A stretch of 64,000 bases of DNA, taken from positions 102,247-166,246 of the forward strand of contig NZ_JBNGOP010000008.1 in the NCBI RefSeq assembly GCF_050589625.1, read 5' to 3'. Under the pieces are notes generated by a model. It saw nothing but the letters and a program-made list of their open reading frames with translations, ran no database searches and was not told where the DNA came from. Within the stretch, counting starts at the first letter, position 1, and each line of letters starts with the position of its first letter. This document shows, piece by piece, positions 14,995 to 25,700 of the stretch. This DNA comes from Pelagihabitans sp947500445 (lineage in GTDB: Bacteria; Bacteroidota; Bacteroidia; Flavobacteriales; Flavobacteriaceae). A program made the translations under genes and the position numbers.

Positions 14995-16449
14995 ATGCCT
15001 AAGACAACAAAACTAGGGCAACTACAATGCCTACCCGAATTAGGGGTAGGCATTATCTATTCGCCCCTTATCGAAAAAATAGCGTTTCCGGACGGCCTGC
15101 TGGACACTTTGGAAATAGAGCCACAGACCCTTTGTATCCGTAACAAAGAGGATAAGCTTATTGCGCCTCGGACCGCTTTTGAGTCCGTAGCGGAAATGCC
15201 CTATCATAAACTGGTACACAGCATCGGGGCACCGGTAGGAGGGGGGCTTGCGCCCGCCGAAGAACAATTGGCCCTGATCCGATATGCCACCGAACTGTTT
15301 CAAAGCCCCTGGGTGACGGAACACCTTAGTTTTAATGCGACCACGGAATTCAATACCGGCTTTTTTCTGCCGCCGTGTCAAACGGAAAAGGGACTGCAAC
15401 AGGCCATTAACAATGTACAACAACTGCAAAATGCCATTGGTGTGCCAATCGCCGTAGAAACAGGGGTAAACTACCTTCGACCGAACGACAGGGAAATTCC
15501 CGACGGCCAGTTTGTGGCCGAACTCTGCCAGCGTACCGGTTGTGGTATTCTTTTGGATATCCATAACCTTTTTGCCAATCAATTGAACGGCAGGCAGGGC
15601 ATAAAGGCGTTTTTGGAACAGATACCTTTGGAACATGTGGTTGAAATACATATTGCCGGCGGAACCGAATTGAACGGATTGTGGATGGATTCCCATTCGG
15701 GCCCGATAGACGAGCGCCTGCTCGCCATAACCCGTGAAATACTACCGGACCTTCCCAACCTCAAGCAAATCACCTATGAAATTTTTGATTCGTACATCCC
15801 CGTAGTCGGAGATCGGACCATCATCCGCGAAATGGAAAATGTTAGAAACCTCTGGGAAAACCGAAAAACGGCCTATACCATTCCGGAAACAAAGCAAATG
15901 CCTAGGGAAGTGATTGCCGTTCAGAAAATGAATAGCGAATTGGAACCTGAACAGTGGGAGCGTATACTGGGAAGTTTGGTCATTGGAAAACCAACGGAGA
16001 ACTTAGGGTACGATGATCGGGCACGAGTGGATACCTATCAATATCTTATCCGGGAGTTTCGGGCCTCTATGATCGCCCGTATTTTTAAGCTGACCACACG
16101 CTATATGATGTTGGTTTTGGGAAAGGAGGCCTTCGTCGTTGTTTTAAGGGATTTTTGGAGCGGATGTGCGCCCGAGCAGCTCAGTTACAAGGAGGCCCTC
16201 AATTTTTCGGACTATCTGTTCGAGAAAAATTTTAAGCTTCCTTGGTTGTTCCGGCTATTGAAGTACGAGGTTGCCGTGCTAAGGACCCTGATGGACAACG
16301 AGCTGAGAATCGTCCATTTTGATGCCGATCCCACGCCGATGTTCAATGCGCTGTCCCAAGGAAAGCTACCCGATCAAATCGGGACGGTCGGAAATTACGA
16401 GGTTGAGGTACTCCCGGAAAGGGAAAAGACGACCTGGGTCACTGTTTGA
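14995..16449 (+). CDS. DUF692 multinuclear non-heme iron oxidase fused to a partner-like domain
   Basis: Residues about 10-300 form a DUF692/MNIO TIM barrel. The metal-ligand motifs appear in order: H75 in HSIGAPVGG, E109-H110 in TEHLS, E155 in ETGVN, D188-I-H190-N in LDIHNL, E217-I-H219 in EIHIAGG, then DSHSGPID and the Glu of ITYEIFD. Enzymes of this type hold two or three irons and modify Cys, Asp or Asn residues of peptides. At 484 residues it is about 190 longer than usual. The extra part (about 305-484) starts KMNSELEPEQWERIL and continues RVDTYQYLIREFRASMIARIF, a helical pattern like the DUF2063/MbnC-type partner proteins normally encoded separately. The upstream 134-residue Cys protein is the likely substrate. 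No transporter or peptidase is seen nearby. Confidence 0.87.
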   Translation: MPKTTKLGQLQCLPELGVGIIYSPLIEKIAFPDGLLDTLEIEPQTLCIRNKEDKLIAPRTAFESVAEMPYHKLVHSIGAPVGGGLAPAEEQLALIRYATELFQSPWVTEHLSFNATTEFNTGFFLPPCQTEKGLQQAINNVQQLQNAIGVPIAVETGVNYLRPNDREIPDGQFVAELCQRTGCGILLDIHNLFANQLNGRQGIKAFLEQIPLEHVVEIHIAGGTELNGLWMDSHSGPIDERLLAITREILPDLPNLKQITYEIFDSYIPVVGDRTIIREMENVRNLWENRKTAYTIPETKQMPREVIAVQKMNSELEPEQWERILGSLVIGKPTENLGYDDRARVDTYQYLIREFRASMIARIFKLTTRYMMLVLGKEAFVVVLRDFWSGCAPEQLSYKEALNFSDYLFEKNFKLPWLFRLLKYEVAVLRTLMDNELRIVHFDADPTPMFNALSQGKLPDQIGTVGNYEVEVLPEREKTTWVTV

Positions 16450-16580
16450 CCTTTGCGGTTTGCTCTGGGGTAAAAGTATTGATGGAGTTTTGATACAAGA
16501 ATGGTATAAATATTTTTAAAAGTCAGCAATTAGCATAATTCAAACATATTGGAACCATGTTCGCTAACAATGGTCTTGTT

Positions 16581-18005
16581 TCACTCCCGAGTAAACACAT
16601 AGCGGTGTGTTTTAGGGGTATTGATGTCGTACAATTGTTGCTGTAAGGTTTCTAGCTCTCTTTTCAACTCATTTTCGAGCGGTTTGATCTTGATATAGGT
16701 TGCAAACTCCCGTTCAAAATAGCCGTACCAGGGTTTGCCCTGAAATTGTTCAAGTTTTTTCGCCAGGTGTTTTTCCTTGGAATCCAAGGAGCCATCTCCT
16801 TGGTAGTCGGAAAGATGGGCGTACGCTATTAGGGGAATGGTGCGTAATGCCGACTCTTTTTCATGATAGGTATCGCAAATGGCCGCTACCTTTAAAGCCT
16901 GTGCGTATTGGGGAGTGTGCGTATTTTGCGCTAGATCGATCCCCTTTTGGAGCGCTACATGGGTGTATATACCAACTGGAACACCATCGATCTTGAGTTG
17001 ATAACTACCCGAAGGTACATCCGTTAAAAAGAGCTGTTGTCGATTGAACCGGGCCATAAACGGAACCAGGTCCAACGCTTTTCTTTCTTCCGGATCCATA
17101 ACAAATGGGAGTGCTCCCTCCCGAAGATCAAAGCGGATTTGCCCCGGGTCGGTAGCGATATTTTCAACGGAGGCGTTTATGGCGGTAAGTACTTTTTTAT
17201 CGGCGGTACGGATCGCCACTTTGGAAACGTATTCCGGTTCTCCAAGAGCCTTTAAAATTTCATAGGCCATGACCACGTGGCCCGGGGTACCCGGGTGAAC
17301 CCGATCTTCCCCTACCAAGGTAAAGGTGCTGTCCCGTTGTTGTCTTTTGCTATTGATGCTGTCCATTTTGGCATGTAGGTCTATCAAGGGTAGCGCATAT
17401 GTTCGGGACAGCTGCCGTATGTGTTCTGCGCAACGGGCCAGGGCATCGTTTACCCCATAACGGTTATCGCTGTCCAGCAATGCCGTTTGTTCATAGATAC
17501 TGGGGGTCATCAGAATAGGGACCGTTCCCGAACCGACCAGTAAACGGACAAGGGTATCGGTTTTTTTACGGTAATGGTCCAATGCCTTTTGGCGCAGGGC
17601 GATGGTGTCCGCGGCGGCTTCGCCCGAAAAGTAGAGTTCACGTCCTACATCGTTCATCCCTACCATAAGAAAGGTGTATTCCGGGTTATGGGACAACACA
17701 TCCTTTTTTGCACGGTGCAGCATTCGTTCGGCGACGTCTCCGGAGATTCCACAGTTGATCAGGGAAATGGTGCTATCGGGATAGCGGGTGGTATAAAATC
17801 GCCGTAACAGGGAATGGTACGTTCCGCTATGGGTAATACTGTTTCCCAAAAAGCTGATACGGTCACCATCCTTAAACTCCAAGGATCTGGCGTCCTGTGC
17901 GGTCAGGGTAACCATACCGCTACCGATGAGGAACCCTAGCAAAGCCAATAATGTTCGGGTGCCGGGCAGAGTAAGGGAACGAAGGGGTGTTGAAAAAAAG
18001 GGCAT
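16581..18005 (-). CDS. Secreted SGNH/GDSL-type esterase
   Basis: I choose the start at 18005 (MPFFSTPLRS), which gives a signal peptide (LLALLGFLIGSGMVTLTAQ) directly ahead of the mature domain; longer readings add a non-signal tail. The 474-residue protein has SGNH blocks: block I with the nucleophile Ser in FLGNSITHSG, the Gly of CGISGD (block II), G-M-N-D in MVGMNDVG (block III), and the Asp-x-x-His of DRVHPGTPGH (block V). The family hydrolyses esters such as acetyl groups on polysaccharides, rhamnogalacturonan or xylan. A C-terminal extension of about 200 residues has no catalytic motif. It follows a large carbohydrate-binding protein gene, fitting polysaccharide de-esterification outside the cytoplasm. 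A terminator separates the two. Confidence 0.87.
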   Translation of the reverse strand: MPFFSTPLRSLTLPGTRTLLALLGFLIGSGMVTLTAQDARSLEFKDGDRISFLGNSITHSGTYHSLLRRFYTTRYPDSTISLINCGISGDVAERMLHRAKKDVLSHNPEYTFLMVGMNDVGRELYFSGEAAADTIALRQKALDHYRKKTDTLVRLLVGSGTVPILMTPSIYEQTALLDSDNRYGVNDALARCAEHIRQLSRTYALPLIDLHAKMDSINSKRQQRDSTFTLVGEDRVHPGTPGHVVMAYEILKALGEPEYVSKVAIRTADKKVLTAINASVENIATDPGQIRFDLREGALPFVMDPEERKALDLVPFMARFNRQQLFLTDVPSGSYQLKIDGVPVGIYTHVALQKGIDLAQNTHTPQYAQALKVAAICDTYHEKESALRTIPLIAYAHLSDYQGDGSLDSKEKHLAKKLEQFQGKPWYGYFEREFATYIKIKPLENELKRELETLQQQLYDINTPKTHRYVFTRE

Positions 18006-18118
18006 ATGCGGTCTTGATAAAAGGTTGCTGTGGATAACGGAAGTCATTTTCGCTAAAGTAAGGTTTCGGTACCACTTCAAGGGTATGCCGCGAAATGCAT
18101 TTACAATGGCCAATAAAA

Positions 18119-18148
18119 AAAGAAGCAGGGATCGCTCCCCGCTTCTTT
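18119..18148 (-). terminator. Rho-independent terminator after the beta-helix/CBM gene
   Basis: A 13-bp stem (AAAGAAGCxGGGA with its complement, one G-U pair on the minus strand) closes a four-base loop and is followed on the minus strand by a run of seven T. It lies 50 bases past the stop of the large carbohydrate-binding gene. Confidence 0.85.
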
Positions 18149-18197
18149 ATTACTTCAAACAAATACTTATTTCCTTGGCAATTTTGTCGGGTATCGT

Positions 18198-21100
18198 CTA
18201 GTTAACGATCATTTTTACCGACGTACTTCCCTGGTCGCCAATGACGTTCAGCACGTACGTTCCATGCTTTAAACGGCCAATGTTGAGTTGTTCCTCACCG
18301 GACAGTTCGGTCTTCGTGAACACTGTTCGGCCCAACATATCAAAAATACGTACCGAATAGTTGTTCAGATCGCTACTTACGGTAATGGTACCATCCAACA
18401 CTGGGTTGGGTGCCAAGCGAATGTTGACTTCGGCCGATAGCGCATCGTCCAAACGGGCAACGGCGTTCGCCGACCCCGTCGTGAGATCTCCTATGGCATC
18501 GAATACTGCATACCCGACAATTTCAGTGGCGTGGGCCACTTCCGAGTCCCTGGAGGTTTCTTCATGAAAGCGCACTTGGGCACTGTTACCGTTAAAGGAA
18601 CGGTACCTGACCGTACCGGTATCCCCACCATCCGTGGTTTGGTCGTATGCCATGAACAGGGCGTTCTGAGAACTGTACGATTGCTCAAAATTGATGGTAT
18701 ACCAGGCGTCGGTAACCGAATTGGGTGTTGCGGAAACTTCGAATTTGGCCGATCCGTCACCCGAACCTGTACCGGAAGTAATGGCAATGTAATGGATGTT
18801 TTCATCGTTATGGCCACGATTCCCGTCTTGGGTACCTCCATTTTCCTCTTCTTGAATGAGCACCTGAAAACCGGTAGTGCTCACATTACGGATACGCACT
18901 CCTACCGCATCGCCGCCGTTAAGGGACGCTACGTTGGCAAATACGTTCGGTTTTTCGGTAAATGCCGAAGAGAACTGTACGGTCTTCCATGAAGTGCTTG
19001 CCAAAAAGCTTCCCGCTTTTACTTCCGCTCCGTTCGACATAATGTGTTCTCCCCGTTCTACCACCATATAGCCGACATCTTCAGAGGCGTGTTCCTCATC
19101 AAGATATTCCCACTCATCTACCTGCCATTGGAAACTATTGGATGCCACGTCCTTTACCCGTACCACGGCGGCATTGCCCCCATTGAAACTGATACTCCCA
19201 ACGAATACGATAGGGTCGTTGTAGGTATTGTTCAAGGTAACCGTTTTAAAAGTGTGGTTATTGCTGGATTTGCCCACTTCTCCGAATACAAGGCCGGTAG
19301 TGCTCCCGCCGTTTACGAATTCGATGTAACCGTTACAATCCAACCTTTCAGACGAAATACCGCCACAGGTATTGGTGGCCGCATCATAGGCGCCGGTGTT
19401 TATGGCCTGGTCTTCCGCTTCCAAGGTCTGCCCGTTGACCATGATCTTATCTACGATCAAGGTGATATCGCCCCCATTGTCGGTTTCGCCATTATTGGTA
19501 AATACCACACGAATAGTACCCTCGGTGCTCGGTGCAAAAAAAGAATAGTCCGCATTTGAGGTCTTTGCGGTTCGGCTTTCCCCGATTTTCTCGCCATTGA
19601 CCTGTACTTCGAAAAGCTCTTCCCCAGTGGTACCCCTTGCGGTAACGATAATCTCATTGGCAGGGCTTCCCAAGATCAAATTGGCTTCACCAAACAAACT
19701 TGGGTCGTTCCAAGAGCTATCGGCCGTAGCGAACCAAGCCAGCTTGGATTCCCTTCCCGATCCGTCATCGTCGTTCAAATGGACGTCAAGACCGATGCTG
19801 GTTTCGGCATTCGGGACAATTCCTAAAGAGGCCAAAGAGAAAACAACTTCCAAATCATATCCATCCGCGGTTTCTATCATTTCGAAAGCAGCATTGGAAA
19901 CATCATACCCGTTACCGATTTCATAAAGGGTACCGTCATTATATTTAAATGTAAATTGAAAGTCATTAGAATCGTAACTGTCCCCCTTCGCATTATCGCC
20001 ATCAATATAAATTTCTACCCCATCGTCTTCATAGGGTTCCGGGGAATCGGAAACCAACACATCGTCGGTAACCCTGACGAAAAAATAGAGGTTGGTGTCG
20101 TCCCAGGTAGCATAGTACGTACCGGAAAGGTCGTCCGAACTGTCAATATTAAGTGTTCCGGTATCCATATTGGCACTGTTGAGGTCATAACCTTGTGCGC
20201 CATAGGCCGCATCCTTAATTCCATCTAATAGCGGTGCCGCTTCCGTTAAGAAAATATCGGCGGCCTCGGTAACGTTAGGTTCACCGTCATCACCTCCGGA
20301 ATCCGTTCCTTCAAATTCAATGAATCCATTGCAGTCCAATCGTTCCGAAGAAATGCCCCCGCATGAATTGGTCGTTTCGTCATAGGCACCGGTATTTACC
20401 GCTTGGTTTTCGGCCTCGAATACGATACCATCGATACTGATCCTATCAACGATCAACGTAATATCGGCACCCGTAGCGGTTTCGCCATTATTGGTGAACA
20501 CCACACGAACGGTTCCGCGCTCGGCCGTTTCAAAAACGTAGTTTTCGTATTCGGTAGTAGCTACTTGGGTTTCCCCTATTTTTACACCGTTTACCTCTAC
20601 ATCAAAGGTCTCCTCACCAGTGGTCCCCTTGGCGCGGACGACTATCCCATCGTTGGCGATAACGGTACCCGGAGTAAACGAGATGTTATCCAAATTGTAA
20701 TATCCTTTTACCTCCAGTCGAAGCACGGCCTCTCCTTCGGGAAGGGCCACTCCCAAAAGGGAATTCGGTTGGTATACTCCAAAATCACCTGTATTGGTTA
20801 TGGGCAGATCCCCTAGCGGAATTCCGTCCAACAGTATTCTGATTTCTTGGTTCGCCAGGGAAGTGGCCGCCAAAAGGTTAATGTCATAACTCCCTGCGGC
20901 AACGTTCACCGTATACTCCAACCATTCTCCGGGCTCCGTAAAAGTGATGACACAATTTCCGCCCGAACCGCTGGCAACATCTACCTCGTCGATACGTCCA
21001 CAGGCATCCCGTACCCCGTTTTCCGCATCGTCCGCAACATCGTTATAGGCAACATTTTGTCCGCCCTGATCATAGTTCTCCAATTCCAGAACGGTACCTG

Positions 21101-22490
21101 GGGAAATGGCCCAGGGATTACCACCATTACCGAAAGTACTTTGCGCCGGCAGTGCATACGAAGTGTTTAAATTATGTACCGGAAAACCGTTGTTTACCGT
21201 TGGGGTCCGTACTTGGGCCGAAGCAGAGTTCGGGTCGTACGGATTGCTCATGGTACTCAGTAAATTGGTTTGTGTCTGTGTCAACCCTGTTGCGTTGCTG
21301 AAATTCGGATTTAATACCAGGTCGTTACCACCCACGATAACCGCGTTTCCGCCGGTATTCCAATGGATGTTGTCAATATAGGTAACATTGGTATCCTCGT
21401 ATTTGGAAATGACATCCGTATCGGAGTTGGAGTTTACCATGACGTTTCCTTTGACCACCACATCGTTTACACGACCAAGGGAAAGTTGTGAATCGCCTAT
21501 GGCTACCGGATAGGCCGGATCGGCAATTCGGGTAGATTGGGCATTATCGAACATGATGTTGTCGACCACGTCCACAAAATCACTGGAAAAAACATTGATG
21601 CCCTGACCGCCATTCCCATAACATTGGTTATCGATTACAAGTGTTCGGCCCTCGTACAATTGCCTTACCGAGGCATCCTTTTGATCTTGTTTAAAATCAT
21701 CGATGATAATGCCATTCCCGTCCGTTACGCGATTGCCGCCGATAGAGCCTGCAAATCCCCGCAGGTTGGTATTATAGCGGCTAATATTGTTTTTGATGAT
21801 GATCCTATGGTTCGGATATTCGGGAAAACCGGGTTGCCCGGTGTTTTTTGGTTGGTAAAAGGAAATTCCACTATTGGCATTGATAGCGGCATAGGCACAA
21901 TGCTCGATAATGTTGTTCTCGATAATGACCAATTCTACGGACACGGCCACACCGTTGCCGGGAAGATCATGAAAGTAGTTGTTCCGAATAATGATGTGGT
22001 GCGATTCGTTGTCGATTCCCACACCCCGTCTTTGATACCATGATTCGATTCCGAAATCAGGATTGTCGATGATGCCTTTTGGGTCATCTTCGGAGGCATA
22101 AAATTCAAAGTTGTCTATGATGATATAGGAGACCTTAAAAAAGTCGAAGCCTTTTCCTGCGGTAACCTCTATCTTGGGGCGGTTGCCGTTCGCATCATTG
22201 ATACCCCTAAAAGTGATATACTGTCCCGGCGCTCCCGAATCATAAAAACCAACTTCTCCGTAGGGATTGTTAGGATCTTCATTTTTGTAAATGCCGGGCA
22301 GTACGTTTACTTCATCGCCGGGCGCTACCGAAAAGGACGCCTTTTGAATGGTTTTAAAGGCCATTTCCTCGCTCAGCCCAGAGTTGTCATCGTTCCCGTT
22401 ATTGACATCTACATAATAAATGTTCTGCGCGTATCCCATGATCAAAAACAGCATGAAAAAGCACATTGTAAGTAATTGTTTGATTCCCAT
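18198..22490 (-). CDS. Secreted multi-domain carbohydrate-binding beta-helix protein with T9SS sorting domain
   Basis: The 1430-residue protein is exported (signal peptide ending GYAQ) and carries several modules. From about 23 to 440 is a right-handed parallel beta-helix (repeated DVVVKGN, IIIRNNYFHD-type coils), as in polysaccharide lyases. About 460-610 is a CBM6-like domain (GTVLELENYDQGG). About 610-735 and 945-1060 are two near-identical xylan-binding-like modules, each ending SCGGISSERLDCNG or TCGGISSERLDCNG. About 743-940 is a CBM9-like sugar-binding domain. About 1064-1335 shows repeated H-type-lectin-like units. The last 75 residues (NIRLAPNPVLDG to the end) are a T9SS type A sorting signal. 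It is likely a cell-surface or secreted polysaccharide-active or -binding protein; the beta-helix active site, if any, is not clear. The next gene downstream is an SGNH esterase. Confidence 0.88.
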   Translation of the reverse strand: MGIKQLLTMCFFMLFLIMGYAQNIYYVDVNNGNDDNSGLSEEMAFKTIQKASFSVAPGDEVNVLPGIYKNEDPNNPYGEVGFYDSGAPGQYITFRGINDANGNRPKIEVTAGKGFDFFKVSYIIIDNFEFYASEDDPKGIIDNPDFGIESWYQRRGVGIDNESHHIIIRNNYFHDLPGNGVAVSVELVIIENNIIEHCAYAAINANSGISFYQPKNTGQPGFPEYPNHRIIIKNNISRYNTNLRGFAGSIGGNRVTDGNGIIIDDFKQDQKDASVRQLYEGRTLVIDNQCYGNGGQGINVFSSDFVDVVDNIMFDNAQSTRIADPAYPVAIGDSQLSLGRVNDVVVKGNVMVNSNSDTDVISKYEDTNVTYIDNIHWNTGGNAVIVGGNDLVLNPNFSNATGLTQTQTNLLSTMSNPYDPNSASAQVRTPTVNNGFPVHNLNTSYALPAQSTFGNGGNPWAISPGTVLELENYDQGGQNVAYNDVADDAENGVRDACGRIDEVDVASGSGGNCVITFTEPGEWLEYTVNVAAGSYDINLLAATSLANQEIRILLDGIPLGDLPITNTGDFGVYQPNSLLGVALPEGEAVLRLEVKGYYNLDNISFTPGTVIANDGIVVRAKGTTGEETFDVEVNGVKIGETQVATTEYENYVFETAERGTVRVVFTNNGETATGADITLIVDRISIDGIVFEAENQAVNTGAYDETTNSCGGISSERLDCNGFIEFEGTDSGGDDGEPNVTEAADIFLTEAAPLLDGIKDAAYGAQGYDLNSANMDTGTLNIDSSDDLSGTYYATWDDTNLYFFVRVTDDVLVSDSPEPYEDDGVEIYIDGDNAKGDSYDSNDFQFTFKYNDGTLYEIGNGYDVSNAAFEMIETADGYDLEVVFSLASLGIVPNAETSIGLDVHLNDDDGSGRESKLAWFATADSSWNDPSLFGEANLILGSPANEIIVTARGTTGEELFEVQVNGEKIGESRTAKTSNADYSFFAPSTEGTIRVVFTNNGETDNGGDITLIVDKIMVNGQTLEAEDQAINTGAYDAATNTCGGISSERLDCNGYIEFVNGGSTTGLVFGEVGKSSNNHTFKTVTLNNTYNDPIVFVGSISFNGGNAAVVRVKDVASNSFQWQVDEWEYLDEEHASEDVGYMVVERGEHIMSNGAEVKAGSFLASTSWKTVQFSSAFTEKPNVFANVASLNGGDAVGVRIRNVSTTGFQVLIQEEENGGTQDGNRGHNDENIHYIAITSGTGSGDGSAKFEVSATPNSVTDAWYTINFEQSYSSQNALFMAYDQTTDGGDTGTVRYRSFNGNSAQVRFHEETSRDSEVAHATEIVGYAVFDAIGDLTTGSANAVARLDDALSAEVNIRLAPNPVLDGTITVSSDLNNYSVRIFDMLGRTVFTKTELSGEEQLNIGRLKHGTYVLNVIGDQGSTSVKMIVN

Positions 22491-22560
22491 ATTCTTAATT
22501 TAACGACACTTTTTTTGCGCATCGGCGGCAAGGATACCATTAAAATTGAGAATAAAAAAA

Positions 22561-22588
22561 TAAAATGGTTAAACGTTTAATCATTTTA
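22561..22588. promoter_or_regulatory. LacI-type palindrome upstream of the beta-helix/CBM gene
   Basis: TTAAACGTTTAA (22569-22580) is a perfect 12-bp palindrome with the AAACGTTT core common in LacI-family operators. It extends outward to TAAAATG/CATTTTA arms with one mismatched pair. It lies about 80 bases upstream of the minus-strand beta-helix/CBM start, and 190 bases upstream of the TcB start on the other strand. A sugar-responsive repressor is the natural guess; no LacI gene is in the window. Confidence 0.45.
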
Positions 22589-22677
22589 CGATGAACTACT
22601 CTTTTTTAAGGGACGTAGGACCATTTGTACAGGAATAAGGGCGATCCATACACCTGGTAAGGATGTTTTACCGGCAA

Positions 22678-22693
22678 CTACATATCTTGTAAG
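22678..22693 (+). promoter_or_regulatory. Shared upstream element of the two TcB genes (copy 1)
   Basis: The 16 bases CTACATATCTTGTAAG lie 97 bases before the TcB start. A copy differing at one base (CTACATACCTTGTAAG) is found at 33371, 77 bases before the fused TcB-TcC start. TATCTTGT resembles a Bacteroidota -7 box (TAnnTTTG) in part, so this may be a promoter, or the remains of the duplication that gave two TcB genes. Confidence 0.4.
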
Positions 22694-22774
22694 TATAACG
22701 CTTATAAGGCTATAGGATAAAACAAAAAGTGTAAGCCACTTCAATAATAAGCCCTTAAAGAACGCTTGATTTTT

Positions 22775-25700
22775 ATGGAACCAAACAGGCAAACTACCGC
22801 TCGTACCGACAAAAATTCGAATGCTTCCGGCATCGAAAAGTTGACCGCTGAAAAAGCTACCGAATCTAATGCACTTGAAATCCCTACTATAAACTTACCA
22901 AAAGGGGGAGGGGCCTTAAAGGGAATCGATGAAAAGTTTAAGGTGAACTCCGCTAATGGCACGGCCGGTTTTAGTATCCCTTTGCCCGTCACACCGGGAC
23001 GAAACGGATTTTCACCGGAGCTTTCCCTTTCCTATAATTCGGGTGCCGGGAACGGCAGTTACGGTTTGGGATGGTCGTTGGAATTTGCCACCATCCAAAG
23101 GAAGACCGATAAACGTTTGCCCCGATACCGGGACGCGCTGGACGAAGACGTTTTTATGTTTTCCGGGGTCGAAGATCTGGTGCCCTATCTTGAATTGGAT
23201 ACCAATAGCGGTGCTTATGTTAAAAAAGAAAGCGTCACTCCCGATGGGTATACCATAACACGATACCGGCCCAGGATCGAAGGCGGTTTTGCGCGAATTG
23301 AAAAAATTGTTCATCAAGATCATGGTACCTACTGGAAGGTAACGACCGGGGCGAATATCGTTACTATCTTTGGCCGGAGTATACACGCCCGGATCGCCGA
23401 CCCTGAGGACCATTCCCGAATTTTTATGTGGCTTCCCGAGTTTCGCTACGACGGCAAGGGCAATTGGATGCGTTATGGGTACAAACAGGATACCAACGTT
23501 GCTTCGGATGGCAACCCGCTGTCCGATGTACACCTTCCTGATACACTTTTCGAAAAAAATAGAAGGTCCGGCCTGGCGCCTTTCACAAATACCTATTTGA
23601 AAAGTATTGGCTATGGCAATCAAGAGGCCTATTATGCCGACGATACAAAACCGTATGACCCGCAAGACCCCGAAAGTGACGTCCATTTTTTTGATTTGAT
23701 ATTCGACTATGGGGAACATAACGAGGCCCTGCCGACACCGGCCGAGGAGCGCCCATGGGAATATAGGTCCGATTCCTTTTCCTCATATCGTTCCGGATTT
23801 GAAATCCGTACGAACCGTTTGTGCCAACGTATTTTAATGTTTCATCATTTTGAAGAAGAAAAACAGTTTAAGGGTACGGCCGAAGAGGGCGATTTCGGTC
23901 GCGATTACCTGGTGCGTTCCTTGGAATTGTTTTATGGCCCATCCTCCATTAACGGTTCCGGAGTATCCGAAGTCACCTATTTGAACGCGATCAAACAATC
24001 GGGCTATATACGCAAACCGGATGGAACGTATTCCAAAAAATCGCTCCCCGAATTGGAATTCGACTATCAGCGTCTTTCATGGGGCAATGAAGTTAAGGTG
24101 GTAGATGCCGCCCATATTGCCAACACCCCTGTAGGCCTATCCAACAATTATCAATGGGTAGATCTCTATAACGAGGGAATTCCCGGAATTTTGACCGAAG
24201 AAGCATCCGGGTGGTTTTACAAAAACAACCTAGGGGATGTCGACGAGAATGGCCGGGCCACTTTTGCCCCGATGCGGAAGGTTGCCGAAAGGCCCTCCTT
24301 TTCCGGACTTGCCACAGGTGTTTTATCGCTTAGGGATTTGGAGTCGAACGGAGAAAAACAACTGGTGGTCGCGAGTTCGGGGGTCAATGGCTTTTTTGAA
24401 CTCACCGATACCGAAAAATGGACCCCGCTACAGCATTTTGAACAAATGGCGAACATTGACCTACAGGACCCCAATACCCGTTTATTGGACCTTAACGGCG
24501 ATGGACGGCCCGAATTGGTGATCACCGAAGAAAATGCCTTTGTATGGTATGCCTCGGACGGAAAACAAGGATACCTGCCCGCCGAGTTTGCCGAAAAGAC
24601 CTTTGATCAAGAAAAAGGTCCGGCCATTGTTTTTGCGGATGGCGAGCAAACTATTTTCTTGGCCGATATGTCCGGTGATGGGTTGACGGATATTGTTAGG
24701 ATCCGCAATGGAGCGGTGAGTTACTGGGCCAATAAGGGGTATGGTGTTTTCAGCGCTAGGATAGCCATGTCGAACGCCCCTTTGTTCGACCGTCCCGACC
24801 AGTTCGATCCGCGGTATTTACATTTGGCGGATGTTAGCGGAACGGGAGCAACGGATTTGATCTATTTGGGTGAAAATAGCTTTAAGGCCTATATCAACCT
24901 TAGTGGAAACGCCTGGAGCGATGAACACCTGATAACGCCCACTTTTCCTATGGGAGGCGGTGCCAAACTTTCGGTTGTGGACCTATTGGGTTCCGGTACC
25001 TCATGTGTGGTCTGGTCCTCCGATTTACCGAGCGATTCCGGTACCCCCATGCGATATATCGACCTAATGAACGGTAAAAAACCGCATGTATTACAGCGCT
25101 ATAAAAACAACCTTGGAAAGGAAACGTATTTGGAATACAAGAGTGCTACCCATTATTACATAAAAGATAAATTGGCAGGAACTCCTTGGCTTACCAAATT
25201 ACCGTTTCCCGTTCAGGTACTGAGTGCGCAAACCACTGTGGAAAAAGTAACGAATGTACGGTTCAGGACCACCTATAGTTATCACCACGGATATTTCGAT
25301 CATGCCGAGAGCGAATTTCGGGGCTTCGGAAGGGTAGAACAGCAAGATACCGAATACTACAACACCTGGGCAAAGAACGTTGCTACGGATACTTTGGAAC
25401 AAGATCCGGTGCTGTACCAACCGCCCGTTTTAACCAAAACCTGGTATCATACCGGCGCTTTTTTAGATCGGGAACAACTTTTATCACAATTTAAAAAGGA
25501 GTATTGGTACGAGCTGTATAAGAAACAATTTCCCCAACTTCCCTTGAATGTTCCGTCGCTTGAATTGCCCAACATTACAATTTCCGATACCGTCGATGCC
25601 AGTGATTTCGAAACACTAAGGGAAGCGTTCAGGGCCTGTAAGGGCATGGCAATACGCCAGGAGGTTTTTGCTTTGGACGCCCCGGAAAATCCCACTGATA

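Noticed and set aside
15040..15696. 218-residue minus-strand frame opposite the MNIO gene
   Set aside because: Antisense to a gene with all its metal-ligand motifs intact; the translated sequence has no recognisable feature.
23012..23719. 235-residue minus-strand frame inside TcB
   Set aside because: It is antisense to conserved SpvB-domain sequence and shows no domain or signal; a shadow of the high-quality TcB frame.
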